Source: Halorientalis marina (GTDB lineage: Archaea > Halobacteriota > Halobacteria > Halobacteriales > Haloarculaceae). From it: DNA of 64,000 nucleotides. Under the pieces are notes generated by a model. The model was not told the origin of the DNA. It saw only the letters and a list, made by a program, of their open reading frames with translations, and did not search any database. Every line of letters begins with the position of its first letter. The stretch's first letter is position 1. Position numbers and translations under genes: made by a program. Location: contig NZ_CP095490.1 in the NCBI RefSeq assembly GCF_023028345.1, forward strand, positions 434,001-498,000, in the 5' to 3' direction. Positions 26,261 to 35,012 of this stretch are shown here, piece after piece.

Positions 26261-27115
26261 ATGAGCCTCACCCAGGCAGGCGTGGCGATTGTTCCACTTC
26301 ACACCGGCTTCTCAGCGGCGCAGGGAGTGGAACTCACGGCGTTCCTGCTGATCGGGCTCCTCGGCGGCGCCCACTGCCTCGGGATGTGCGGACCGCTCGT
26401 CACGATGTACGCCCAGCAGTTCTCGACCGGGACCGCCGGCGACTCTGCGACCGACGGGGGCACGGTCGGCGCGACGCCCGTTTCCTTCCGCGAACTCAGA
26501 CAGCATTTCTTGTTCAACGCGGGACGAACGGTGAGTTACGCCGCGCTGGGCGGGCTGTTCGGGCTCGCTGGCGCGCTGGTGTTCAACGCGGCCGATGCCG
26601 TACTGCTGGTGAGCGACACCGTGCAGGCGGTCGTCGGGACGCTCATCGGCCTCGTCATCGTCGCGGCCGGCGTCCGACATCTGCTGGGCGGTGACGGTGG
26701 TGCCCACCTCGGCGGCAGCCTGCCGCTGGTCGGCCGGCTCACGGGGCTGTTCGGGGCGCTCCAGGCGCGCACAAACCGGTGGGCGAACGGGCCCGGCATC
26801 GTCGGTCTCGGACTCGTTCACGGCCTCTTGCCGTGTCCGTTGCTCTACCCGGCGTACCTCTACGCGTTCGCTCGCGGCGATCCGGTGGCTGGCGTGCTGA
26901 CGCTCGCCGTCTTGGGGCTCGGGACGTTCCCAACGCTGTTCGTCTATGGAACGATCGTGAACTCGGTCGATGCGACCCACCGTGCCCGTCTTCACCGCGC
27001 ACTCGGCGTCGCGTTCGTGATCCTCGGCCTGATGCCCATCGCCCACGGTCTGGGCGCATTCGGGGTCCCGATCCCACACGTCGAACCGCCGATCTACCAG
27101 CCGCTCGGTGGCTGA
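26261..27115 (+). CDS. TauE/SafE-DsbD_2-type membrane protein with metal-transport signature
   Basis: 284 aa from ATG 26261; a longer GTG-started reading has no support. The signature GGAHCLGMCGPLVTMYA (residues about 37-53) is typical of the DsbD_2/UreH-like transmembrane family, members of which sit beside copper or nickel handling genes in bacteria. There are six membrane segments in two inverted halves, with GLVHGLLPCPLLYPAYLYA as the second Cys/Pro signature. The paired Cys residues could carry electrons or metal. It lies between two P19-like and propeller genes. Confidence 0.75.
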   Translation: MSLTQAGVAIVPLHTGFSAAQGVELTAFLLIGLLGGAHCLGMCGPLVTMYAQQFSTGTAGDSATDGGTVGATPVSFRELRQHFLFNAGRTVSYAALGGLFGLAGALVFNAADAVLLVSDTVQAVVGTLIGLVIVAAGVRHLLGGDGGAHLGGSLPLVGRLTGLFGALQARTNRWANGPGIVGLGLVHGLLPCPLLYPAYLYAFARGDPVAGVLTLAVLGLGTFPTLFVYGTIVNSVDATHRARLHRALGVAFVILGLMPIAHGLGAFGVPIPHVEPPIYQPLGG

Positions 27116-27132
27116 CGGAGACGCGTGTGGCC

Positions 27133-28383
27133 TCATCCCGGTGCAACGTCGAAGCGGGCGACGCGGCCGTCTGCGTACATCACGAATACCTCGCCAGCGC
27201 CATCACCGTCGACATCGGCGAGGACCGGGTGCGTGAAGATACTGGCCTCGCGCTCGTGTGTCGTCAGCACCGCGCCCGAACGTGGGTCGACGACCGAGAC
27301 CCGCCCGTCGTTCGTGACGGCGACGATCTCCGGGCGGTCGTTGCCATCGACGTCGCCGACGTCGGGCGGCGGCATCATCTGGACGTCGGCGCTGGTGAGC
27401 GTGGTGGTCCACTCCGTCTCACCGGTCGTCGCCGTCAGCGCCGTGAGAACACCGCTCTCGTCGACGGCGTACACTTCGCTGTCGCCGTCACGGTCGCCAT
27501 CGGTCACGTTGTGAACGGCCGCCAGCGAGCCGAAGTCACGCTGCCATATCGTCCGTCCGTCGCCGTCGATCGTCGCGACGCGCCCGCCCGCTGCCGTCGC
27601 GACGACGATTTCAGTGGCCGCGTCGCTGTCGGCCTGGCCGGTCGCCATCCAGGTGATCGAACCTTCGAAGGTCGTCGGCTCCGCCCACGCCCTGTCGCCG
27701 TCGTGTTCGAACAGGTGGAGTTCGCCCGCGCTGCCCGCGGCGACCGCGACTTCCTGCCCGCCGTCTCCGTCGAAGTCCGCGACTGCGGGTTGCCCCCACG
27801 TGTAGGCATCGAGCGAGCGCTCCCAGACGGTCGTCCCGTCGGGCCGGATCACGGATACGGTCCCACTCACGTCGACCGCGACGATCTCCGGGCGGTCGTC
27901 CCCGGTCACGTCGGTAACGAGCGGACGCGTGTACCCATAGTTCGTGAGATTGTACGTGAACTCCACGTCGCCGGTCGCGGGATCGTGTGCGGCGAGTCGC
28001 TCCTCCGTCGTGGCCACGAGGACCTCTGCGGTCCCGTCGCCGTCGTAGTCGGCGACGGTCGGATCGGCGACCGAGTGGATGGCACAGTCCGGCGCCGGAA
28101 TCCCGTCGTCCCACCGCTTCTCACCGGTTGCGCCATCGAGTGCCACGAGCGCGCACCCCGTGGTGTCGCTCCGCCCGCTGACCGGCGCGTACACCAGCCA
28201 CCCCTCGTTCGCCCGAGCGACTGCCGGCGCGTGGTGATTGCCACCGATGTCACGGTCCGTGCCGCTCACCCACGACATGGTGAGTGATGTCCCGGACGAC
28301 CGCTCGGTGACCAGCCCACCGACTGCGAGCCCACCGAAGACGACGAAGAGTACCGCGAGCGCGACCAGCGTCCGCGAACGCAT
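27133..28383 (-). CDS. FG-GAP/PQQ-like beta-propeller protein, membrane-anchored
   Basis: 416 aa. An N-terminal hydrophobic anchor (LVALAVLFVVFGGLAVGGL) precedes a propeller of about seven repeats with DxDGDG Ca-binding turns (YDGDGTAEVLVA, FDGDGGQEVAVA, VDGNDRPEIVAV, VDGDGAGEVFVM). Near the N-terminus it has IGGNHHAPAV and a spaced Cys pair (GCALVALDGAT ... PAPDCAIHS). Both features recur in the paralog at 30914-32182. It is divergent from the second P19-like gene and probably works outside the cell with it. Confidence 0.75.
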   Translation of the reverse strand: MRSRTLVALAVLFVVFGGLAVGGLVTERSSGTSLTMSWVSGTDRDIGGNHHAPAVARANEGWLVYAPVSGRSDTTGCALVALDGATGEKRWDDGIPAPDCAIHSVADPTVADYDGDGTAEVLVATTEERLAAHDPATGDVEFTYNLTNYGYTRPLVTDVTGDDRPEIVAVDVSGTVSVIRPDGTTVWERSLDAYTWGQPAVADFDGDGGQEVAVAAGSAGELHLFEHDGDRAWAEPTTFEGSITWMATGQADSDAATEIVVATAAGGRVATIDGDGRTIWQRDFGSLAAVHNVTDGDRDGDSEVYAVDESGVLTALTATTGETEWTTTLTSADVQMMPPPDVGDVDGNDRPEIVAVTNDGRVSVVDPRSGAVLTTHEREASIFTHPVLADVDGDGAGEVFVMYADGRVARFDVAPG

Positions 28384-28431
28384 GCCCCATATACGCTTTT
28401 ACCGCGTCTAAAACACTAGCCTTCTCGGCCT

Positions 28432-28470
28432 GGATTCGAGAACCGAACCAGTGATTCGAGAATCGGACCA
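28432..28470. promoter_or_regulatory. Tandem GGATTCGAGAACC-type motifs between propeller and P19-like genes
   Basis: GGATTCGAGAACCGAACCAG starts at 28432 and a second copy, GTGATTCGAGAATCGGACCA, at 28451. The core GATTC-GA-GAATC is an inverted repeat. The pair lies in the divergent promoter between genes starting at 28383 (minus) and 28506 (plus). Confidence 0.7.
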
Positions 28471-28505
28471 GAATCGGCTTTTCAGTGGGTCGACTACGTC
28501 GAATC

Positions 28506-29591
28506 ATGAACCGTCGGACGATACTGCGGAGTGGTGGCGTGGTGGTCGGGTCGCTCGGCCTCGCGGGCTGTACTGGGCTTCTGGAAACCGAACAGCGGCC
28601 GACCGGACGGATCCCGCCGATCCCGGAGAACAGGCCCGATGGCGTCTACATCCCCAGCCACGTCGAAGGAATGGACATGTCCGGGATGGCTTCGGAGGGC
28701 GATTACAAGTTCGGCCTGATGTACAGCTACGCACACCGGTTCTGGAACGTCAACGCGGATTCGGTGTCGCTGACCGAGATCGAGGAGGGTGACGATGTCC
28801 ACCTGATGACCGTCGTCTGGGACCCCGAAACGAACACGGTCCTGCCCGACACGGGCCTGTCGGTCGAGATCAGCGATGACACCGGCCTCGTCAGCGAGGA
28901 GGCCATCTATCCGATGCTCTCCCAGCCAATGGGCTTTCACTACGGCGCGAACTTCGGGCTGAACGGCGAGAAGACCTACACGGTGAAGCTGAGCGTCGGC
29001 GCGATGTCGACTCGACGGACCGGCGCGTTCGCCGACCGATTCGCCGAGCCCGCGACCGTCGAGGTCCCCTTCGAGTACAGCGAAAGCGCCAAAAACGAGA
29101 TTATGCTCAAGCTGATGGAGGAAAGGGCCGCCACTGCGGGTGCGGTCGATCCGATGGGGATGGAGATGATGCCGTCTTCGGCAGCACCGGCCGAGTCCGA
29201 GCTGCCGGGCCGCGTCGTCGGAAGCTCGATGAGCAACGACGCCCGGCTGATCGCGACAGTGCTTGACGCCCCGCCAGCGGGAATCGACGGCGACGGGCAG
29301 TACCTCGCTGTTTCCGCCCGCACGCGGTACAACCGGATGATCCTGCCCGCGATGGCACTCGATGGAACGGTGGCCCGTGACGGCAAGACGGTCTTCGAAG
29401 GCGAACTCGTTCGAACGCTGGACCCAGACCTGAACTACCACTACGGTGCGGTGGTCGACAGCGTTGAATCAGGTGATGAACTCACCCTGTCGGTCACGAC
29501 CCAACCACAGACAGCCCGTCACGAGGGCTACGAGACGGCCTTTGGCGGGTTGAAGGGTGAGATGCCGGACGTGACGATTACTGTCGAATGA
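28506..29591 (+). CDS. Second P19-like Tat lipoprotein, probable Fe/Cu-binding protein
   Basis: 361 aa from ATG 28506. It has twin arginines (NRRTILRSGG) and lipobox LAGC. It parallels the protein at 24371 along its length: DGVYIPSHVEGMDMSGM, GDYKFGLMYSYAHRFW, YPMLSQPMGFHYGANF, and a C-terminal domain with PPAGIDGDGQYLAVSARTRY. The stretch EGMDMSGM, and DPMGMEMMPSS further on, are Met-rich, as expected for Cu(I)/Fe ligands. The next gene starts ten bases after its stop, so it is probably co-transcribed with a PQQ-type propeller. Confidence 0.8.
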   Translation: MNRRTILRSGGVVVGSLGLAGCTGLLETEQRPTGRIPPIPENRPDGVYIPSHVEGMDMSGMASEGDYKFGLMYSYAHRFWNVNADSVSLTEIEEGDDVHLMTVVWDPETNTVLPDTGLSVEISDDTGLVSEEAIYPMLSQPMGFHYGANFGLNGEKTYTVKLSVGAMSTRRTGAFADRFAEPATVEVPFEYSESAKNEIMLKLMEERAATAGAVDPMGMEMMPSSAAPAESELPGRVVGSSMSNDARLIATVLDAPPAGIDGDGQYLAVSARTRYNRMILPAMALDGTVARDGKTVFEGELVRTLDPDLNYHYGAVVDSVESGDELTLSVTTQPQTARHEGYETAFGGLKGEMPDVTITVE

Positions 29592-29601
29592 GCGAAAAGG
29601 C

Positions 29602-30855
29602 GTGAGTGAAAATCGAACATACGGCTGGATCCTGGTGGGACTCGTTGTCGTCTCTGTTGCCTGTCTCGTGCTGGTTTCGGGGCTGGCAAGCGGGCACTCT
29701 GTCGGCCTGATATACAACCCACCGGCAGTCGCCGACGGAGAACTGTACGTCACCAGTACCGACGGTCACGTCTACGCTCTCGATGACGACGGCGCGCCCC
29801 GGTGGACTGTGAATGCGAGTGGTGAAATCACTACGCCGGCGACGGTCGCCGACGATGCGGTCGTATTCGGCACCGCCGACGGACGAGTACTGGCACTGAC
29901 CCGGGAACTCGGGCACGTCAGCTGGAACCGGCAACTAGCCGGAAGCCGCGTGAACTCCGTCACGGCCGGCGAGAACGGCATCTACGCCGGTGCTGGCTCA
30001 CAGCTCGTCGCGCTCGACCGGAACGGGAGCGTCGACTGGCGCTACGCGGCGGACGGGTTCGTCGGGACGCCAGTCGTCTCGGGCGACCGCGGGCCATACG
30101 TGGCGGCGTCTCGCATCCGGGCGCGCAACGGAACGCTCCACGCGCTCTCGGCGAACGGTAGCGTGCGGTGGACCCGCGACGTCAATGCGACCATCGAACA
30201 GCTCTCAGTTGACAACGGCGTAGTGTATCACACCGCCGATGGACGGGTGACAGCGACGGCTGCCAACGGGACGCGGTTGTGGACGGTCGCACTCGAACAG
30301 GTGATGGCGCCGCCGTCGGTGCGGAACGGCACAGTCGTCGTCGGCACGATCAGCGGCACCATCGCGGCCATTGAGGCCGGCGAGGTGGTCTGGCGCTATC
30401 AGACGGACCTGCCGGTCGCGCCGAGACTAGTCGGTGACACGGTGTACGCGACCACGCCGCGCGGGTTGCACGCCGTCAAGGGCGGCAGCGAGCAGTGGAC
30501 ACGGACCGTGGGCACGACTGTCCTCGCGCCACCGACGGTCGGGGAAAACGTGTATCTCGGGACGCAGGTCAACAGGACGTACGCGGTCACGCACGACGGC
30601 GCGTTCGCCTGGATCAACCAGTACAGCACGACGACGGCGGACGTACCGTGGACGGACGATGACGGACCGACGGAGTTCTACAACCCGGCGGGCACGGCGA
30701 CGCGCGTGGTTGGCCCCGACGGGAGCGTGCGACCCGTGACGCCCGACGAGCCAACCCGGTCCGTACCGATGCCGGTCGGCGGGCTCGGACTCGCGCTGGC
30801 CGCGGTCGTCCTCCTGCTCGCCGTCGCGCTCGTCGTCCGGTTCCGGCGGCGCTGA
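29602..30855 (+). CDS. PQQ-type beta-propeller with N- and C-terminal membrane anchors
   Basis: 417 aa from GTG 29602. An N-terminal segment (ILVGLVVVSVACLVLVSGL) is followed by repeats of the PQQ kind: DGELYVTSTDGHVYALDDDG, DAVVFGTADGRVLALTR, NGIYAGAGSQLVALDRNG and others. A C-terminal membrane helix (GGLGLALAAVVLLLAVALVV) ends in RFRRR, placing the propeller outside. There is no sign of a dehydrogenase active site. It likely acts as a surface scaffold with the P19-like lipoprotein encoded upstream. Confidence 0.7.
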   Translation: MSENRTYGWILVGLVVVSVACLVLVSGLASGHSVGLIYNPPAVADGELYVTSTDGHVYALDDDGAPRWTVNASGEITTPATVADDAVVFGTADGRVLALTRELGHVSWNRQLAGSRVNSVTAGENGIYAGAGSQLVALDRNGSVDWRYAADGFVGTPVVSGDRGPYVAASRIRARNGTLHALSANGSVRWTRDVNATIEQLSVDNGVVYHTADGRVTATAANGTRLWTVALEQVMAPPSVRNGTVVVGTISGTIAAIEAGEVVWRYQTDLPVAPRLVGDTVYATTPRGLHAVKGGSEQWTRTVGTTVLAPPTVGENVYLGTQVNRTYAVTHDGAFAWINQYSTTTADVPWTDDDGPTEFYNPAGTATRVVGPDGSVRPVTPDEPTRSVPMPVGGLGLALAAVVLLLAVALVVRFRRR

Positions 30856-30913
30856 GGGGAGGACACGGAGCGGCACGCTCGGCCGGTGTGCGTTCGAGGC
30901 CGTGAGACGCCCG

Positions 30914-32182
30914 TTAATCGGCATTTCCGGCACCGGTCGTCCAGTCGAGGGCGACGACGCGGCCGTCACCGTAGCGGACCAGCACCTCTGCACGGCTGTC
31001 GTCGTCAATGTCGCCGGTCGTCGGGAATGTCCAGACCGGGACCTCCCGTTCGTAAGCCGACAGTTCTGACCCGTCGGTCGCGTCGAGTGCGACGACCGTC
31101 CCACTATCCAGTGCGGCGACGAGCTCGGCGCTCCCGTCACCTGACAGGTCTGCGAGGACCGGCGGGTTCACGGTCGCGTCGTCGGTGGTCGTGACGGCCG
31201 TACGCCACTCGGTCGCGCCGCTGTCGGCCTCGAGCGCGAGCACGTCACCACCGACGACCCCGGCGTAAAGTTCGACCGTCCCGTCACCGTCGACATCCGT
31301 TGCCGTCCGAATCCGGGCATTCGACACCGCACGGCGCCACTCCTGCTCGCCAGTCGCGCCGTCAAACGCCCGGACGGCTGGCGTGCCCGAGGTGAACACC
31401 TCGATGGCGGGGTCGTCGTCGACCTGTGCTGCAGCGGTGTACTCGCTGCGGCTCTGCCGATACCACTCTACGGAACCGTCCGCCGCGAGGATAACTGGCC
31501 CGCTGTTAGTTCCGAGCAAGATCTCCGGCGCGCCGTCGGCGTCGAAGTCCCGCACGATGGGGGCGGCCCAGACGGTCGGGCGCTGGGCGACTGTCCTATT
31601 TAGGTCCGCGCGCCACGCGACCGTTCCGTTCCCGTGAGCGAGGACGACGACGCCGTCGATGTCGCTCGTCACGATCTCGGGGCCGGCGGCGGGACGCACG
31701 TCGGCGACCGTCGGCCGGCCGTAGCCGTAACTCGACAGGGGGACGCGCCACTCCTCCCGGCCGTCGGCCGCGCCGTAGGCAACGAGGGCGTCTTCGGTCG
31801 ATGAGACGACGACCTCGAGCGAGCCGTCGCCGTCGACGTCGCGGATCGCCGGCTCAGTAAGCGCGTGGGTGAAGCAGTCCTCCGGAGGCATTCCCGTCCG
31901 CCAGTTTGTCGCGCCATCTACCGGTGCGAGTCGGGTGAGGGCACAAGACGTGTTCGTAATCGGAGTTCCGGCACCGGGCACTTCGGCGACGGGCGCGACG
32001 ACCACGTCGCCGGCCGGACCGACGCCGACGGCGTGGTGGTTAACGCTGTTGTTTCGGGGGGTATCGCTGACCCACGCCTCGGCGAACGCGCCGCTCCCCG
32101 CAGAGGAGCCGAGGCCGAGGAAGACGGCGGCCCCGAGTGCGGCACAGAGGCCCACCAGCACCACCACGGTCCGGAGTCGCAT
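30914..32182 (-). CDS. Second FG-GAP beta-propeller protein
   Basis: 422 aa from ATG 32182. The frame stays open much further upstream, but that part is antisense to the membrane-protein gene and is rejected. It has an N-terminal anchor (VVLVGLCAALGAAVFLGLG), then NSVNHHAVGVGPAGDVVVAP, a Cys pair (TSCALTRLAP ... PPEDCFTHA) and DxDGDG propeller turns (VDGDGSLEVVVS, FDADGAPEILLG, VDGDGTVELYAG). It closely parallels 27133-28383, so a gene pair was duplicated. It is divergent from the membrane gene at 32285. Confidence 0.75.
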   Translation of the reverse strand: MRLRTVVVLVGLCAALGAAVFLGLGSSAGSGAFAEAWVSDTPRNNSVNHHAVGVGPAGDVVVAPVAEVPGAGTPITNTSCALTRLAPVDGATNWRTGMPPEDCFTHALTEPAIRDVDGDGSLEVVVSSTEDALVAYGAADGREEWRVPLSSYGYGRPTVADVRPAAGPEIVTSDIDGVVVLAHGNGTVAWRADLNRTVAQRPTVWAAPIVRDFDADGAPEILLGTNSGPVILAADGSVEWYRQSRSEYTAAAQVDDDPAIEVFTSGTPAVRAFDGATGEQEWRRAVSNARIRTATDVDGDGTVELYAGVVGGDVLALEADSGATEWRTAVTTTDDATVNPPVLADLSGDGSAELVAALDSGTVVALDATDGSELSAYEREVPVWTFPTTGDIDDDSRAEVLVRYGDGRVVALDWTTGAGNAD

Positions 32183-32228
32183 AGTCGTGGCTTCGTCCAC
32201 GGACGCTTCAGTCTGCCCGTCTCCTGCC

Positions 32229-32252
32229 GGGATTCGAGAACCAAACCACTGG
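32229..32252. promoter_or_regulatory. GGATTCGAGAACC-type motif before the polytopic membrane protein gene
   Basis: GGGATTCGAGAACCAAACCA lies about 33 bases before the ATG at 32285, in a divergent promoter. It is the third location of this motif in the cluster. Confidence 0.65.
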
Positions 32253-32284
32253 TGACTTGAGTTGGCAACGACTAGCGACAGCCA

Positions 32285-33745
32285 ATGGCACGAGGGCGAT
32301 ACGTACCGTGGCCGGCCGCCGTCGCCGTCGCGGTGCTCGCGCTCGCCACGGGGCCGGGGGTCGCCAGCGCTCACGAAGTGGCTGGCTCCCGTTTCGACGC
32401 CCCGCTCCCACTCTGGCTCCTGCTGGCCGGTGCCGGCGCGACGGTCGCACTGACCGCGCTGTGGCTCGCCGTCACGGAGCGGTCGGTCCGGACGGCCGAC
32501 GACCGGTCCCCGTCCGGACCGTCGCCACTCTTGACGGTCGACAGTCGAGTGAATCGCGGCCTCCAGGTGGTCGCCGGCGCGGCCTTCTTCGCCGGCTTCG
32601 TCGTGACGCTGGTGGTGGGCTTCACCGGCCGGCAGGTCGCGGCGGAGAACTTCGCGACCGTGTTCGCCTGGCCGGTCTGGTTCCGTGGACTCGCGCTGGT
32701 CGCGGTCGTCGTCGGTTCGGTCTGGCCGGCCCTCTCCCCGTGGCGGCACCTCTACCGTGGCCTCTGTCGCCTGGAGGGACGGCAACTCGCGGTCGTCGGG
32801 TCGTACCCCTCGCTGCTCGGCCACTGGCCTGCCCTCGTCGGCTTCCTCGCCCTCGTCGGTGTCGTCGAGAACCTGACGGTCGTCCCGCGTTCGCCAGCGC
32901 TGACGGCAGGACTGGTCGCGGGCTACGCGCTGGTGATGCTGTTGGGTGCCGTCGCGTTCGGGCCGGCCTGGTTCGACCACGCCGACCCGCTCGGCGTGTT
33001 CTATCGGCTGTTCGGGCGTGTCGCTGGTATTCGGCTCTCCCGCACCGACGCCGGCGACCTGGCCGTCCGGGTCCGCCCACCGTGGCGGAACTGTCGGCGC
33101 CCGGTCGCGGGCCTCGCGCTCGTTGCATTCGTCGTCGCAGCGGTCTACACTGTCAGTTTCGACGGGTTCACCGACACGCGACTCTACCAGACCGTCCTGT
33201 TCGGCACCCGCGACGCGCTCGGGCTGGGCCGGCCGACGAGTATCCTCCTGTATCTCGTCGGTCTCGCCGGGTTCGTCGGCGCGTTCCTCGCGACGGGCCT
33301 GCTGTGTGACGCCTTCGGCGCGACCGGGAGCGAGCGGACCGCCGTCGCGGCCGACGGCGGCAGTCGCGTCGACTGGCGAGGGGCGGCCCGGCAGTTCGCC
33401 CCGACGGTGCTCCCCATCGCGGCGGCCTACGAGGTTGCACACAACTATCCCTACGTGCTCCGCAACACCGCCCGCCTGCTGGGGATCGCCGCCGAACCGC
33501 TCGGTGTCGCCGTCGGCGCGGTCGAGCCGCTGGGCTGGCTGTCACTCCCCCTGTTCTGGGGCTCGCAGGCGGTGTTGATTGTCGTCGGGCACGTCGTCGC
33601 GGTCGTCGCGGCCCACCGCGTCGCGTCCGATCGGTACCCCTCGCTGTCGGCCGTGCGGCGTGGCCATCTCCCACTGGTCGTGTTGATGATCGGCTACACA
33701 GTGCTTTCACTATGGATCGTCTCCCGGCCTGTCGTCGCCGGCTGA
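32285..33745 (+). CDS. Polytopic membrane protein of the P19 cluster
   Basis: 486 aa. A signal-like first segment (AAVAVAVLALATGPGVASA) is followed by HEVAGSRFDAPLPLWLLLAG and about ten further membrane segments, with large charged loops after residues 50 and 350. Repeated hydrophobic motifs with Trp/Pro (FAWPVWFRGLALVAVVV, SVWPALSPWRHLYRGL) and His-containing helices (EVAHNYPYVL, GHVVAVVAAHRVA) are seen. No named family is recognised with confidence. Its shared promoter motif suggests it is the membrane partner of the P19-like lipoproteins, perhaps the permease. Confidence 0.65.
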   Translation: MARGRYVPWPAAVAVAVLALATGPGVASAHEVAGSRFDAPLPLWLLLAGAGATVALTALWLAVTERSVRTADDRSPSGPSPLLTVDSRVNRGLQVVAGAAFFAGFVVTLVVGFTGRQVAAENFATVFAWPVWFRGLALVAVVVGSVWPALSPWRHLYRGLCRLEGRQLAVVGSYPSLLGHWPALVGFLALVGVVENLTVVPRSPALTAGLVAGYALVMLLGAVAFGPAWFDHADPLGVFYRLFGRVAGIRLSRTDAGDLAVRVRPPWRNCRRPVAGLALVAFVVAAVYTVSFDGFTDTRLYQTVLFGTRDALGLGRPTSILLYLVGLAGFVGAFLATGLLCDAFGATGSERTAVAADGGSRVDWRGAARQFAPTVLPIAAAYEVAHNYPYVLRNTARLLGIAAEPLGVAVGAVEPLGWLSLPLFWGSQAVLIVVGHVVAVVAAHRVASDRYPSLSAVRRGHLPLVVLMIGYTVLSLWIVSRPVVAG

Positions 33746-33814
33746 GTCGCCGTGACAGGCCGATCCCTGTTGGGACCGAAGGGCTCTAACCAGAACGATA
33801 CGAACACGATTATA

Positions 33815-34144
33815 ATGACTGGCGTCACTCTCCACAGCGTGCCGACCGCCGGGCCGCTCGTGCTGTGGGTCCTCGTGACCGTCGCCGCGCTGGGCGCGGC
33901 CACCCTGCTCGGGGTCGCGTTCGCGGCGTTCGTCAGGCGACGGTCGCGTCCGTACATGTTGCTCGTCGCCGCCTTTGCGGCACTGTTCGGCCGGTCCATT
34001 CTAGTTCCTGTCACGGAGATGGGGATGCTCTCGCCGGCCTCCCACCACCTCGCCGAACACGCCATCGATGTGGTGCTCGTCGCGCTCGTCGTCGCCGCGG
34101 TTTACTACGCCCGGAGCGTCTCGCCGGAGGTGCCGGCGTCGTGA
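33815..34144 (+). CDS. Small three-helix membrane protein
   Basis: 109 aa from ATG 33815. It has three membrane segments (LVLWVLVTVAALGAATLLGVAFA, MLLVAAFAALFGRSIL, AIDVVLVALVVAAVYYA). Its stop overlaps the GTG start of the following winged-helix regulator, so the two are translated together. Small membrane proteins paired with a regulator in this way often serve as a sensor; that role is inferred. Confidence 0.65.
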   Translation: MTGVTLHSVPTAGPLVLWVLVTVAALGAATLLGVAFAAFVRRRSRPYMLLVAAFAALFGRSILVPVTEMGMLSPASHHLAEHAIDVVLVALVVAAVYYARSVSPEVPAS

Positions 34145-34668
34145 GCCACCACCGCGACCGCATCCGGGAAGCCGTCGCCACGGACCCGGGGATTCACTTC
34201 AACGCCCTCACCCGTCGACTCGACCTCGCACCCGGCCAGGTGCAGTACCACCTGAAGCGACTCGACGACGCCGACGAGGTCGTCGAAGAACAGCTGTACG
34301 GACGCACCCACTACTACACACCCGAGTACGGCGTCTGGGAGCGGGAGGCAATCGCTGTCCTGCGCCGCGAGACGGCCCGAGACGTCGTCTTCTGCCTGCT
34401 GGCGGGCGATCACGACACCCCAGCCGCCGTCGCCGACGAGCTGGCGATCGCCCGCAGCACGCTGGAGTGGCACCTCGACCACCTCGTCGAGCAGGACCTC
34501 CTCGTGAAAGAACGCGACGCCAACAACCGCGTCACGCTCGTGCTCACGAAGCCCGAGGAGACCGCCGCGATGCTCAACGAGATCGAACCGTCTGTCCCAG
34601 AGCGATTCGTCGACCGCTTTACGCGTCTCGTCGACGGGTTCCTCTACGACGCCTCCAGGTCGTCGTAG
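34141..34668 (+). CDS. Double winged-helix transcriptional regulator
   Basis: 175 aa from GTG 34141, overlapping the upstream stop. Two winged-helix domains are visible: the first with IREAVATDPGIHFNALTRRL and VQYHLKRLDD plus a wing with GRTHYYTPEYG, the second with VVFCLLAGDHDTPAAVADEL and STLEWHLDHLVEQDLLVKER. This matches a common haloarchaeal regulator family. It is the only DNA-binding protein in the P19 cluster, making it the best candidate to bind the GGATTCGAGAACC motifs. No clear metal-binding Cys/His set is seen. Confidence 0.75.
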   Translation: MSHHRDRIREAVATDPGIHFNALTRRLDLAPGQVQYHLKRLDDADEVVEEQLYGRTHYYTPEYGVWEREAIAVLRRETARDVVFCLLAGDHDTPAAVADELAIARSTLEWHLDHLVEQDLLVKERDANNRVTLVLTKPEETAAMLNEIEPSVPERFVDRFTRLVDGFLYDASRSS

Positions 34669-34718
34669 GCCGATCACTCTATCCACGTGCGACCGTGACG
34701 GGCCGCTCCCCGAGACGG

Positions 34719-35012
34719 CTACACTGGAGCGACCACGAACAACTGTCCCACGCCCGCGAGGACGAGCGCGACGCCGGCGACGCGGTTGAGCGTCGACCGC
34801 CGGCCGGCGAGCCAGTTCAGCAGGGCGTCGCGGCCGACGGCGACGGCGACGGTCGCCCCGAGGACGAGCACGCCGAACCCGGCGGTGTAGGCCCCGAGCA
34901 CGACCGCCGCATGGACTGACGGCGCTGTGAACGCCCGGACGCCGATGGCGAGAAAGAGCGGGGCGACACAGCCCGCGGCTGCGACCGCGTAGAGGTTCCA
35001 TCGGATGTCCAT
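34719..35012 (-). CDS. CcdA-like membrane protein, only the C-terminal half
   Basis: 97 aa with three membrane segments: AVAAAGCVAPLFLAIGVRAF, VLGAYTAGFGVLVLGATVAVAV and VAGVALVLAGVGQLFVV. The GCVAP motif and the spacing match the second half of CcdA/DsbD cytochrome-c-biogenesis membrane proteins (normally about 200 aa with two such Cys halves). The first half is missing and is not found upstream. It may be a truncated relic, or a half-size carrier working as a dimer. A 7-bp inverted repeat (CTAATGA/TCATTAG) lies 11 bases upstream of the ATG. Confidence 0.6.
   Translation of the reverse strand: MDIRWNLYAVAAAGCVAPLFLAIGVRAFTAPSVHAAVVLGAYTAGFGVLVLGATVAVAVGRDALLNWLAGRRSTLNRVAGVALVLAGVGQLFVVAPV

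Noticed and set aside
30914..33442. A single 842-codon open frame on the minus strand
   Set aside because: Only the part below 32182 has a signal anchor and propeller repeats. The upstream part is Arg/Asp/Gly-rich antisense of the membrane-protein gene.
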